From a virus: a stretch of 42,189 bases of DNA. A program made the translations under genes and the position numbers. Positions 7,982 to 14,635 of this stretch are shown here, one piece after another; within the stretch, counting starts at the first letter, position 1; every line of letters starts with the position of its first letter. The stretch spans positions 1 through 42,189 of the IMG/VR virus record IMGVR_UViG_3300009502_000093; one strand, given 5' to 3'. Below the pieces are notes generated by a model that was not told where the DNA came from, searched no databases, and saw only the letters and a program-made list of their open reading frames with translations.

Positions 7982-9079
7982 TTAAATTTCCAAATCTAAT
8001 ATGTTATTCTGTTCTATTCCTAGATCATCTCTACCAATTTGAATATTCAAGTCACCTGAGAAATCTCTTGTTACTACAATTGTCGAATTACTATTAGGAG
8101 TTTCAAATATTGTAGTTGTAGCAACAAATATATTATTTGCATTAGAATCGGTTGCCATTGGTGTAACAACGATTTGTGAGTATTTTACTGGCGAAAAATC
8201 ATAAGAATTAAATATGTAATTGGAATTTGTTACTGAACCAATCAATGGCTGAGAAGAAACAAAATTACCTATTATATTTATAACAGACAGATTTGATCGA
8301 ATTGCATCCCAAGAAATAACTTTTGCTAATGCTATAGCAGTTTCTACCGAATAACCCTGATAAACGATTTCACCTGGACGATAGTTTCCCTTACCTCCTG
8401 GTGTTACATTGAAAACAACAACGTCATTATTAGGAACACTTTGATATAGATTAGTAATAGATGTTTTAATCAAACCTATTTTATTAGCTATACCACCAAA
8501 GATATACCCTTTAACTTTAAATTTTAATGTCCATATAACATATCTAGTTTCATTTTCTCTGTCACCTTCATAATCTACTTCATAATCAATAGAATTTAAT
8601 ATGATAGGTATTTCTTTTACGATACCCATTAAAGGTACCATATCAACTTTTATAGTGAAATCGGGTGTAAAGTATGAAGTGATGTGTTCAATTATTTGAT
8701 TTCCATCTTCTATGTTTCTGGTATAGAGATACAAAGAAAAATCAAAATCATATGGAACAGGATTATACTGACCATTAACACCAGAATTACTATTATAATA
8801 AGTTCTATTGCTGGTATTTTGTTTTCTTGTTGAATCATATGACATATTATTCATTTCATATGAAAATCTTGGAAGTGTGATTTGAACCTTTTTATCCAAA
8901 TCTGGATCACTTTGTAGACGCATTACATATCGTTCTTTTGATGAATAACCAATCGGAACAATGAATCTTTCTTGTTCTGATTGATCTGGGTTGTATCTTA
9001 CTAACGTTATGTTATTGAATAAACTACCAAAAGCAATTGTAAGTTGTCTGATACTTCTGTTATATGTAGTGTTAGCCAT
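7982..9079 (-). CDS. 15: Tail sheath terminator gp15, copy 2
   Basis: This 365-residue paralogue of the gene at 185-1189 has the same gp15 motifs: TYNRSIRQL, GSLFNNITLVRY, ERFIVPIGYSSKERYVMR, QYNPVPYDFDFSLYLYTRNIEDG, and a GKGNYRPGEIVYQG module in its C-terminal part. By eye roughly two thirds of the first 95 residues match copy 1, so this is an old duplication, not an assembly repeat. It is about 30 residues longer, mainly at the C-terminus. It starts 4 bases after gp13 with no clear ribosome binding site, so translation is probably coupled. T4 has a single gp15; whether both copies are in virions, or one has a new role at the neck, cannot be told from sequence. Confidence 0.85.
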   Translation of the reverse strand: MANTTYNRSIRQLTIAFGSLFNNITLVRYNPDQSEQERFIVPIGYSSKERYVMRLQSDPDLDKKVQITLPRFSYEMNNMSYDSTRKQNTSNRTYYNSNSGVNGQYNPVPYDFDFSLYLYTRNIEDGNQIIEHITSYFTPDFTIKVDMVPLMGIVKEIPIILNSIDYEVDYEGDRENETRYVIWTLKFKVKGYIFGGIANKIGLIKTSITNLYQSVPNNDVVVFNVTPGGKGNYRPGEIVYQGYSVETAIALAKVISWDAIRSNLSVINIIGNFVSSQPLIGSVTNSNYIFNSYDFSPVKYSQIVVTPMATDSNANNIFVATTTIFETPNSNSTIVVTRDFSGDLNIQIGRDDLGIEQNNILDLEI

Positions 9080-9083
9080 TACA

Positions 9084-10100
9084 TCAGTTCATATACCATT
9101 CCAAAGGCGCGCCGTAATTATTTTCCATTTCTTTTTCAAGTCTTTCGATTTCAGTAACCGCTTCCTCTTGAATTTTAGATCCGTTTAATGTTACTCCACC
9201 TGGTAATTGAAGATTATCAAACTTGGCAATGTTGTTACCCCATGTCCTCTTAATTAAAGCGGTTGCATATTCTTTTAACCAACGATCATTCCATACAGCA
9301 TTATAAACATCTGGATTTATCAATGCATAACATTCGGCAATACAAATTTGACCAACAGGAGCTTCAGTTTCACCCCAAGCCCAATCGATATAGAGACGCT
9401 GCATGTGTCTCTGAAAGCGAATAGGGACTTCACCCGTAAACATTAGTTCAAGTGATCTTAAATGCTGCTGTGTGAGCGTATAGTTGATGTAGGAGGCACT
9501 TGTGAAGTCATATAACTCATTCAAACGCAATTGATATCTCAAATCGAACATATTGATAGATGCTTGTGAATCAGTCACTGGAAATATTCTGGTTACACCA
9601 ATGATGTCAAGTGAATTACCAGCAGAATCAACGGTATAAGTAGGACTCAAATTTAAGTATCTAGCGTCAACGTCACCAATAGTAAAACTAGAGACGTTGG
9701 CTGTTGTATTGTATATATTACCATTTGCTGAGTAATAATTTAATGTTTCACCAGGAATAAAAACTGCACTCGGGGACACACCAGTAAGTTGAATAAACGT
9801 ATTGTTATTTCCTGAAAAACCTGTTATTTTCCCTGTTGCACCTGATGTAGCACCAACTATTGTAGATGAATTAGCAAAGTTCGTTGAAATATCTGCAGTT
9901 GCAACTATTTGAGAACCAGTAATTGCGTGGATATAATAAACTTTTTGTAGACCATCAAAGTGATAATCTTGCCAGTATTGCAGCGCATCATCAATACGAT
10001 CCTGCACTTGATCATCATCAACGTTAATATTAATAACAGGCGCACCAAGGCGTCTTAGACAATAATTAGTAAAATCTGTTCTGTTTGAAATTGTGGCCAT
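9084..10100 (-). CDS. 13: Neck protein gp13
   Basis: This 338-residue protein resembles T4 gp13, the head-completion neck protein. Diagnostic stretches are FTNYCLRRLGAPVININVDD, DDALQYWQDYHFDG near the N-terminus, then NLSPTYTVDSAGNSLDIIGV, DLRYQLRLNELYDF, QRHMQRLYIDWAWGE and WLKEYATALIKRTWGNN in the C-terminal half. Residues about 65-140 form an insert (IVGATSGATGKITGF ... IPGETLNYYS) of the same style as the accessory modules in gp14 and gp15. The ATG at 10100 has a good AGGAG site, and a one-mismatch late box lies just upstream. It is followed by a gp15 paralogue rather than by gp14. Confidence 0.9.
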   Translation of the reverse strand: MATISNRTDFTNYCLRRLGAPVININVDDDQVQDRIDDALQYWQDYHFDGLQKVYYIHAITGSQIVATADISTNFANSSTIVGATSGATGKITGFSGNNNTFIQLTGVSPSAVFIPGETLNYYSANGNIYNTTANVSSFTIGDVDARYLNLSPTYTVDSAGNSLDIIGVTRIFPVTDSQASINMFDLRYQLRLNELYDFTSASYINYTLTQQHLRSLELMFTGEVPIRFQRHMQRLYIDWAWGETEAPVGQICIAECYALINPDVYNAVWNDRWLKEYATALIKRTWGNNIAKFDNLQLPGGVTLNGSKIQEEAVTEIERLEKEMENNYGAPLEWYMN

Positions 10101-10119
10101 ATGATTTCTCCTATAGTTA

Positions 10120-10127
10120 TATTTATC
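10120..10127 (-). promoter_or_regulatory. Possible late promoter box upstream of gp13
   Basis: The minus strand reads GATAAATA, one mismatch from TATAAATA, 20 bases upstream of the gp13 start and overlapping the end of the broken small gene. One-mismatch boxes also occur by chance in AT-rich DNA, so this is tentative. Confidence 0.35.
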
Positions 10128-10274
10128 CCAGAGCTATAGCGAATGCCAATGCGGTAGCAATTGCCTGTAATACAGCATTAGATGTTGCAGCATTGGCACT
10201 AGAATTTGATGAAATTGAGATTGATTGGTACGTACATCGATGGAACTAACTGGATTGACTGTTACTGTGACCAT
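10123..10274 (-). pseudogene. Small virion-type gene broken by an apparent one-base frameshift
   Basis: An ATG at 10274 overlaps the TAA of the 119-residue gene (TAATG) and opens a frame reading MVTVTVNPVSSIDVRTNQS. It then turns into atypical sequence and stops at 10134. From about 10224 the -1 frame reads SISISSNSSANAATSNAVL and then QAIATALAFAIALG to a TAA at 10123, which has exactly the Ser/Asn/Ala composition of neighbouring virion proteins; its final 'ALG' resembles the end of the 171-residue protein at 18781-19296. The two halves together make a sensible ~50-residue protein if one base is restored near 10224. A sequencing or assembly error, a true mutation, or a programmed -1 shift are all possible; I saw no convincing slippery heptamer. 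Confidence 0.5.
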
Positions 10275-10633
10275 TATACAGCAGTGTAATAAGTTACACC
10301 CGGATTAACTATCACTTGTCCTTCTAAAACTCTAGTGATATTATTAGAAGCAGGATTTTTTAACAAAACATCATATACCATATTTGCACCGCTAATTGAT
10401 ACAATATTGGCAGTAGTTGCAGAATTTGCAGATAATTGAATAATACCATTATTTGCATCAATAACAGACACAACAAAATTAATTGTGGTATTTGCTGAAA
10501 AATATGAACGTCTTGCAGAACTTGCTATACTAAAAGTAGTAAGATTATAAGGATTTCCATTGGAATCTGTCAACGTTAATTGTGTAATAAACGTTTCGTT
10601 TTGATTAATGAAAATATTGGAATATCCCGCCAT
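10274..10633 (-). CDS. Small virion protein, immunoglobulin-like beta fold likely
   Basis: This 119-residue protein has alternating polar and hydrophobic segments: SNIFINQNETFITQLTLTD, NPYNLTTFSIASSARRSYF, INFVVSVIDANNGIIQLSA, YDVLLKNPASNNITRVLEG, QVIVNPGVTY. The pattern (a polymer of short strands, 'D.NGN.YNLT', 'YDV.L', 'G.V.V.PGVT') matches small beta-sandwich proteins often found among fibre genes of aquatic T4-like phages, usually annotated only as virion proteins. It starts at ATG 10633 with an AGGA site and overlaps the following broken gene. It lies between the adhesin array and gp13. Confidence 0.6.
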   Translation of the reverse strand: MAGYSNIFINQNETFITQLTLTDSNGNPYNLTTFSIASSARRSYFSANTTINFVVSVIDANNGIIQLSANSATTANIVSISGANMVYDVLLKNPASNNITRVLEGQVIVNPGVTYYTAV

Positions 10634-10650
10634 TTTGGTGTTCCTATAAG

Positions 10651-10708
10651 AAAAAACTCTATCTAATATTTAGTTAGATGTGTCTAATATTTAGTTAGGC
10701 GGAGTTTC
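10651..10708 (-). terminator. Candidate terminator with a duplicated 16-base element
   Basis: On the minus strand AAACTC ... GAGTTT can pair (6 bp), and the second arm runs on into further T (GAGTTTTTT). Inside the loop lie two direct copies of CTAACTAAATATTAGA (10662-10677 and 10683-10698, 21 bases apart); one copy with its flanks can itself fold as ATCTAA/TTAGAT. It sits between the stop of the glycine-rich gene at 10726 and the 119-residue gene. The long AT-rich loop makes it a weaker terminator than the one at 2111-2134. Confidence 0.5.
10662..10698. repeat. Two direct copies of a 16-base element
   Basis: The + strand reads TCTAATATTTAGTTAG at 10662-10677 and again at 10683-10698, identical over 16 bases. 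This is in one of the largest intergenic gaps (10634-10725). It may be part of the terminator structure, a protein-binding site or a recombination scar. Confidence 0.8.
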
Positions 10709-10725
10709 AGCGATAATATTCATTC

Positions 10726-11547
10726 TTATGCTGTATAAGTTCCAGTACCACTAGTCCAGAACAGAACAGTATTTGATCCAACTACTTTTGGATATGTTGC
10801 TGCTAAAGTTCCCGTGTAAGTTCCAGAATAATATGTAGTGGGTATTGACAGAATAACCACGCCTGAGCCACCAGAACCACCTGTAGCACCAGCACTACCA
10901 CCACCACCACTTCCAGTATTTGTCGATGCGCTTGTTCCGTTGTAACCGTAATAATCGCCGCCGTTGCCACCGCCAGCAGAACCTGCTCCACCACCAGTAC
11001 CACCAGAGGAGTAAAAACTACCACCTCCACCACCACCAGCATAAGTAACAGATGTTCCTGTTATTGATGATGAAGTTCCTGTACCACCCGCCGCAGCAAA
11101 ATTACCATTTCCTCCTGCACTACTAGAACCACCTCCTCCACCACCAGTACCGGGATTGTATCCATAGCCGCCATCGTTACCTTGACCAGCAGTACCGTAC
11201 CCACCCGAACCTACAGAGTTTCCACCACCACCTGAACCACCATCAACAGTCGCACCACCTCTTGCACCACCAGATCCACCACCAAATGCCGTTAAAGATG
11301 AAAAAATAGTATTTGCACCTCTGACGTTTTGCGCTCCTCCATCACCAACTGTGATAGTATACGTGGTACCAGGTTTAATGGAAATCGTGCCTGTTAAAAA
11401 ACCACCCGCACCACCGCCACCACCACCATTGGAACCGCCACCACCACCACCGACCAAGAGATATGTTACATTGAATGATGACTTACCTGCTGCGGTAAAC
11501 CCATAACCCTTAGACGAAGCAGCACCTAATGTTGATATTATAGGCAT
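10726..11547 (-). CDS. Glycine-rich receptor-binding (adhesin-like) protein E
   Basis: This 273-residue protein has a ~28-residue N-terminal segment, then VTYLLVGGGGGG, then about 200 residues of Gly-rich sequence with GGGG tracts separated by short variable loops (YGYNPGTGG, FYSSGGTGG, DYYGYNGT), and a C-terminal cap (VVILSIPTTYYSGTY ... NTVLFWTSGTGTYTA). Gly-rich tracts of this kind form packed polyglycine II helices in the gp38 adhesin of T4-like phage S16, where the loops between tracts touch the receptor; that comparison is by composition only. It starts 2 bases after the stop of the 173-residue gene, so it is probably translated by coupling. Its cap is of the same type as protein C. Confidence 0.75.
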   Translation of the reverse strand: MPIISTLGAASSKGYGFTAAGKSSFNVTYLLVGGGGGGSNGGGGGGAGGFLTGTISIKPGTTYTITVGDGGAQNVRGANTIFSSLTAFGGGSGGARGGATVDGGSGGGGNSVGSGGYGTAGQGNDGGYGYNPGTGGGGGGSSSAGGNGNFAAAGGTGTSSSITGTSVTYAGGGGGGSFYSSGGTGGGAGSAGGGNGGDYYGYNGTSASTNTGSGGGGSAGATGGSGGSGVVILSIPTTYYSGTYTGTLAATYPKVVGSNTVLFWTSGTGTYTA

Positions 11548-11549
11548 GA

Positions 11550-12071
11550 TTATTTAAATTGAGTTTGCGAAGCAAATACAGAATACGCAGCAGATCCAGT
11601 TTTAACAATACTGTATGTGTAAAAGTCTACTGAGTTTGCATTACCATTTGTTGGTGCAGAACCACCTTGCCATTTAATTGTTGTGATTACACCATCAACG
11701 TTTGCTGTATTGCTGAAGTATGCTGTTGCACCATTAGTATTCAGGAAAGCAACTGTTGTAGATTGTCCAACACCTAATGTAGAGTTAAGCGTTGTTGTCG
11801 TATTACCGACAAAATTTAATGTAAAGTTTGCAGTGGAGTTTGCGGTATAATAGAGAACTGCTTGATTCAATATGTTATAATTGATAGTACCAGTCGCAGC
11901 GGAAGCAGAAACGTTAACAGTTTCATATACATTTGAAATAGCGGTATTTGCTAAAGTTATATTAGTTAATGGATTAGCAAGTTGAGAAGCCGTAATTGAA
12001 TTATTAGCAAGTGATGATGCAGAGAATGAACCATTTGCAATCATTGCCCCTGAAATTTGTGTTAATGACAT
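11550..12071 (-). CDS. Fibre-type virion protein
   Basis: This 173-residue protein has an N-terminal helix-like leader (SLTQISGAMIANGSF ... NNSITASQLANP) of the kind that links fibre domains in this region, then a beta-rich domain: INYNILNQAVLYYTANSTA, NFTLNFVGNTTTTLNSTLG, VGQSTTVAFLNTNGATAYF, IKWQGGSAPTNGNANSVD, FYTYSIVKTGSAAYSVFAS. This domain recurs in virion proteins of many aquatic T4-like phages, and I have no defined function for it. It has an AAGGAT site before the ATG at 12071 and lies between glycine-rich proteins D and E, so it may carry or connect their tips. Confidence 0.7.
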   Translation of the reverse strand: MSLTQISGAMIANGSFSASSLANNSITASQLANPLTNITLANTAISNVYETVNVSASAATGTINYNILNQAVLYYTANSTANFTLNFVGNTTTTLNSTLGVGQSTTVAFLNTNGATAYFSNTANVDGVITTIKWQGGSAPTNGNANSVDFYTYSIVKTGSAAYSVFASQTQFK

Positions 12072-12090
12072 CTTTTATCCTTATTCATTC

Positions 12091-13074
12091 TTATGCTGTA
12101 TACGTCCCGCTTGATGTGAATGTGTGAATAACGTAACCGCCAGTGATTGTGATTGTGCCGCCTGTGGCTCTTGCAACAGTGCCAATATATGCAACAACAA
12201 CTATGCCAGACCCACCTGATGCACCATTAGTAGTGCCGCCACCACCGCCGCCGCCGCCACCACCGCCTGTGTTTGTTGTGCCACTTACAGCATTACCAGA
12301 GGTGTAACCGCCAGAACCGCCGCCACCTAAACCACCCGCAGCGGCAGAACCCCCAGAGTTAGTCCCGCCTCCGCCACCACCAGCGTAGTTTACTGATGAT
12401 CCAGTAATGGTTGATGCAAGGCCAGCACCTCCAGCACCCGCAACACCATCTGTAATAGTAGATGCACCTACCGCACCTGCGCCACCGCCACCGCCACCAA
12501 CTCTTAATGATGAGACATATCCATTGCCGCCAGTATTGCCTTGACCAGAAGTTCCTGCGCCTCCGGGGTTATTTGTGCCTGAATTTGTACCCGAACCTCC
12601 GCCTCCAGAACCGCCAGAAGAGCCTGTTGCAGTAGTGTATGTTGCGCCGCCACCGCCGCCAATTGCGGTTGCTATAGCACCAAATAATGAGTTACTACCA
12701 CTTGTTCCATTAACGCCAGATGTACTACTACCAGCCCCACCAGAACCAACAGTTACTGTATAGGCAGTACCGGGAGAAACAGATACGCTTGATCCAGTCA
12801 AAAAACCACCAGCCCCGCCGCCGCCGCCTTGACCGGAACCGCCACCACCACCACCTCCAGCAACAGTTAAATAGTTTACTAAATAAGTTTGACTTGCTAC
12901 AGCTTGCCAACTAACGCCATTCCAAACTTCAAGTTGACCAAGCGTACTATTCCACCCCACTTGACCATTTCCTGGATTTGATGGGCGACCTGCTGTTGTC
13001 CATGATGGTGGTATAAAAGATGCTACGTTTGCTGATGTAGTCGCTAAACTTGCTAGATTTGCTGCAAATGTCAT
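12091..13074 (-). CDS. Glycine-rich receptor-binding (adhesin-like) protein D
   Basis: This 327-residue protein starts with a short helical leader (FAANLASLATTSANVASFI), then a small domain RPSNPGNGQVGWNSTLGQLE with VWNGVSWQAV at about residues 29-60, common just before the tip of phage fibres. Next come VNYLTVAGGGGGGG, ~200 residues of GGGG tracts and variable loops, and a cap (GIVVVAYIGTVARATGG ... GYVIHTFTSSGTYTA). The ATG overlaps the TGA of protein C by four bases (ATGA). The cap is of the same type as in A and B, while the upstream neighbour C has the other type. A role in host recognition is inferred from the gp38-like composition. Confidence 0.75.
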   Translation of the reverse strand: MTFAANLASLATTSANVASFIPPSWTTAGRPSNPGNGQVGWNSTLGQLEVWNGVSWQAVASQTYLVNYLTVAGGGGGGGSGQGGGGGAGGFLTGSSVSVSPGTAYTVTVGSGGAGSSTSGVNGTSGSNSLFGAIATAIGGGGGATYTTATGSSGGSGGGGSGTNSGTNNPGGAGTSGQGNTGGNGYVSSLRVGGGGGGAGAVGASTITDGVAGAGGAGLASTITGSSVNYAGGGGGGTNSGGSAAAGGLGGGGSGGYTSGNAVSGTTNTGGGGGGGGGGGTTNGASGGSGIVVVAYIGTVARATGGTITITGGYVIHTFTSSGTYTA

Positions 13075-13844
13075 GCTGTGTAAGCCCCCGAAGAGTTAAA
13101 TTGAAGTACGGTGTTGCTTCCGACAATCGTAATCACAGGCGATCCGGTATATACGCCGGAATACTTAGTTGTTGGAACAGACAAAATAACTACACCCGAA
13201 CCACCCGAACCACCAGATGCTACATATCCAATACCATCATTACCAGGACCGTTTCCACCGCCACCACCACCTGTGTTTGGTGTCCCATTACTTCCATTGC
13301 CATATCCACCACCACCAGCACCACCAGCACCATTATTAGACAATCCAGCAGCACCGCCGCCACCCCCATAATATGTTGGGGTTCCGGTTATCGATGATTG
13401 AGTACCAGCACCACCAGCACCACCAGCAAATGCCGTACCACCATTTCCACCACCAACACCACCAGCACCACCGGCTTGATTACTATTAGAACCACTTTGA
13501 CTACCTCCACTGCCTGGTAATGCAGTAATTGTAGAAAATACACTAGATGACCCACCACCACCAACTGTTACACCATAAGAAACACCAACACCCAATACAA
13601 GCGCACCCGTGAGCACAGATCCACCACCCCCACCGCTACCATAAGTGGAGGTAAATTGACTACTACCCCCACCACCACCACCACCGACTACTAAGTACGA
13701 TATATTATAAAGTAGTAAGGGCCATGCGTTAGCACTTTTTGCTTGTTGTTGTTCTGATAATGACCAGATACCATTAGCAGTTCCAGCAACACCTCCAGTA
13801 GAGAGTGTGCGTGTCCCAATTATACCACCATTGCCACGTCTCAT
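13071..13844 (-). CDS. Glycine-rich receptor-binding (adhesin-like) protein C
   Basis: This 257-residue protein has an N-terminal segment RRGNGGIIGTRTLSTGGVAG followed by GIWSLSEQQQAKSANAWP, a motif seen at the start of short phage tip proteins. Then come ISYLVVGGGGGGG, a Gly-rich region with variable loops (SSQFTSTYGSGG, TPTYYGGGG, YGNGSNGTPNTGG), and a C-terminal cap of the 'VVILSVPTTKYSG.Y' type also found in E. Its ATG overlaps the stop of the 116-residue gene (TAATG), and its own stop overlaps the start of D (ATGA), so 116-residue protein, C and D form a tightly coupled set. Confidence 0.75.
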   Translation of the reverse strand: MRRGNGGIIGTRTLSTGGVAGTANGIWSLSEQQQAKSANAWPLLLYNISYLVVGGGGGGGSSQFTSTYGSGGGGGSVLTGALVLGVGVSYGVTVGGGGSSSVFSTITALPGSGGSQSGSNSNQAGGAGGVGGGNGGTAFAGGAGGAGTQSSITGTPTYYGGGGGAAGLSNNGAGGAGGGGYGNGSNGTPNTGGGGGGNGPGNDGIGYVASGGSGGSGVVILSVPTTKYSGVYTGSPVITIVGSNTVLQFNSSGAYTA

Positions 13845-14194
13845 TAGGAAATTACCTCAAAACTGCAAACTCCAGTGAGTGTGTTATTATTGCTTGATGT
13901 CAGACGTAAAGCATCATTTTCTAATAGATAGATACTTTTGCTAATAACGTCGAGTACAGAATTGTTTGGCACATTAACATAAGATGCAATTGGGTATGCG
14001 ACAGCAGCACGATAAATTTCAACATTAACGCTTGCAGTATTTGATGTCTGATTGGAAATATAAAGTGCGTTAATTTTAAACACTTGATTACTTGAAGGTT
14101 GATTATTCGCAATAGCTGTTGGTGTTGTGCTTATCGATAATACTGCTGTATTACCGTTGATAGTTGTTACGTTAACAATATTGGGTGTGGACAT
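13844..14194 (-). CDS. Small beta-rich virion protein, paralogue 2 of 3
   Basis: This 116-residue protein resembles the 105- and 108-residue proteins at 4227-4544 and 18441-18767: YISNQTSNTASVNVEIYRA, YVNVPNNSVLDVISKSIYLL, then a polar strand NDALRLTSSNNNTLTGVCSF and a final EVIS. It has the strongest ribosome binding site of the region (GGAGG, 11 bases before the ATG at 14194). It is coupled to glycine-rich protein C through a TAATG overlap. Function is unknown; its position suggests a subunit that works with a tip protein. Confidence 0.65.
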   Translation of the reverse strand: MSTPNIVNVTTINGNTAVLSISTTPTAIANNQPSSNQVFKINALYISNQTSNTASVNVEIYRAAVAYPIASYVNVPNNSVLDVISKSIYLLENDALRLTSSNNNTLTGVCSFEVIS

Positions 14195-14200
14195 TTCTAA

Positions 14201-14626
14201 TTAACCTCCGAATACTATTGCCACAGCAATAGACTTTCCTGTTGTTGATATGTTATTTGCTAATTGCGCTGTTGTTACCGCATTGTTTGCAATTTGTAGA
14301 GTTCCGACTGCACCTGCTTGAATAGTATTTGAAGTAACTGTACCTGCTGAAGGTGCAATAGTCTGCGTTAATCTATTAAAATAACGAACATATATGTTAT
14401 TAGTACCCACTGGTGGTGCAGAAGTAAATGTGATCGTACCTGCTGAGTAATTAACTGTGTAAGCAGAAGAAGGATTCTGCACAACATTAGCAACAACAAC
14501 CTCAACGTCATTAACAGAAAAAGTTTGTCTAGATAAAGTAAAAGATGTAGTTGCACCATTGCCTGAGAAGTAGTCTATGCCTGGTGTAAAACTTTGTGAT
14601 AACGGTGAATTTCCTAGATATGACAT
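14201..14626 (-). CDS. Short fibre base protein lacking a tip
   Basis: This 141-residue protein has the same opening domain as glycine-rich protein B: MSYLGNSPLSQSFTPG, YFSGNGATTSFTLS, VVQNPSS, TFTSAPPVGTNNIYVRYF. It then continues into a helix-like leader (NTIQAGAVGTLQIANNAVTT AQLANN) and ends quickly with AVAIVFGG. In B the same opening leads on to a glycine-rich tip, so this looks like a base and stalk without an attached tip, perhaps meant to carry a separately encoded one. It has an AAGGAT site and starts 9 bases after B. Confidence 0.7.
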   Translation of the reverse strand: MSYLGNSPLSQSFTPGIDYFSGNGATTSFTLSRQTFSVNDVEVVVANVVQNPSSAYTVNYSAGTITFTSAPPVGTNNIYVRYFNRLTQTIAPSAGTVTSNTIQAGAVGTLQIANNAVTTAQLANNISTTGKSIAVAIVFGG

Positions 14627-14635
14627 GGTTGATCC

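Noticed and set aside
10200-10240. Programmed -1 frameshift site in the small gene before gp13
   Set aside because: No X XXY YYZ heptamer in the zero frame and no clear downstream stem-loop were found; a one-base loss is simpler, so it is listed as a broken gene.
12575-13371. Proline-rich open frames on the + strand opposite the glycine-rich genes
   Set aside because: They are the reverse complement of Gly codon runs (GGN/CCN), lie wholly inside coupled minus-strand genes and have no ribosome sites. The same holds for the other + strand frames opposite long minus-strand genes.
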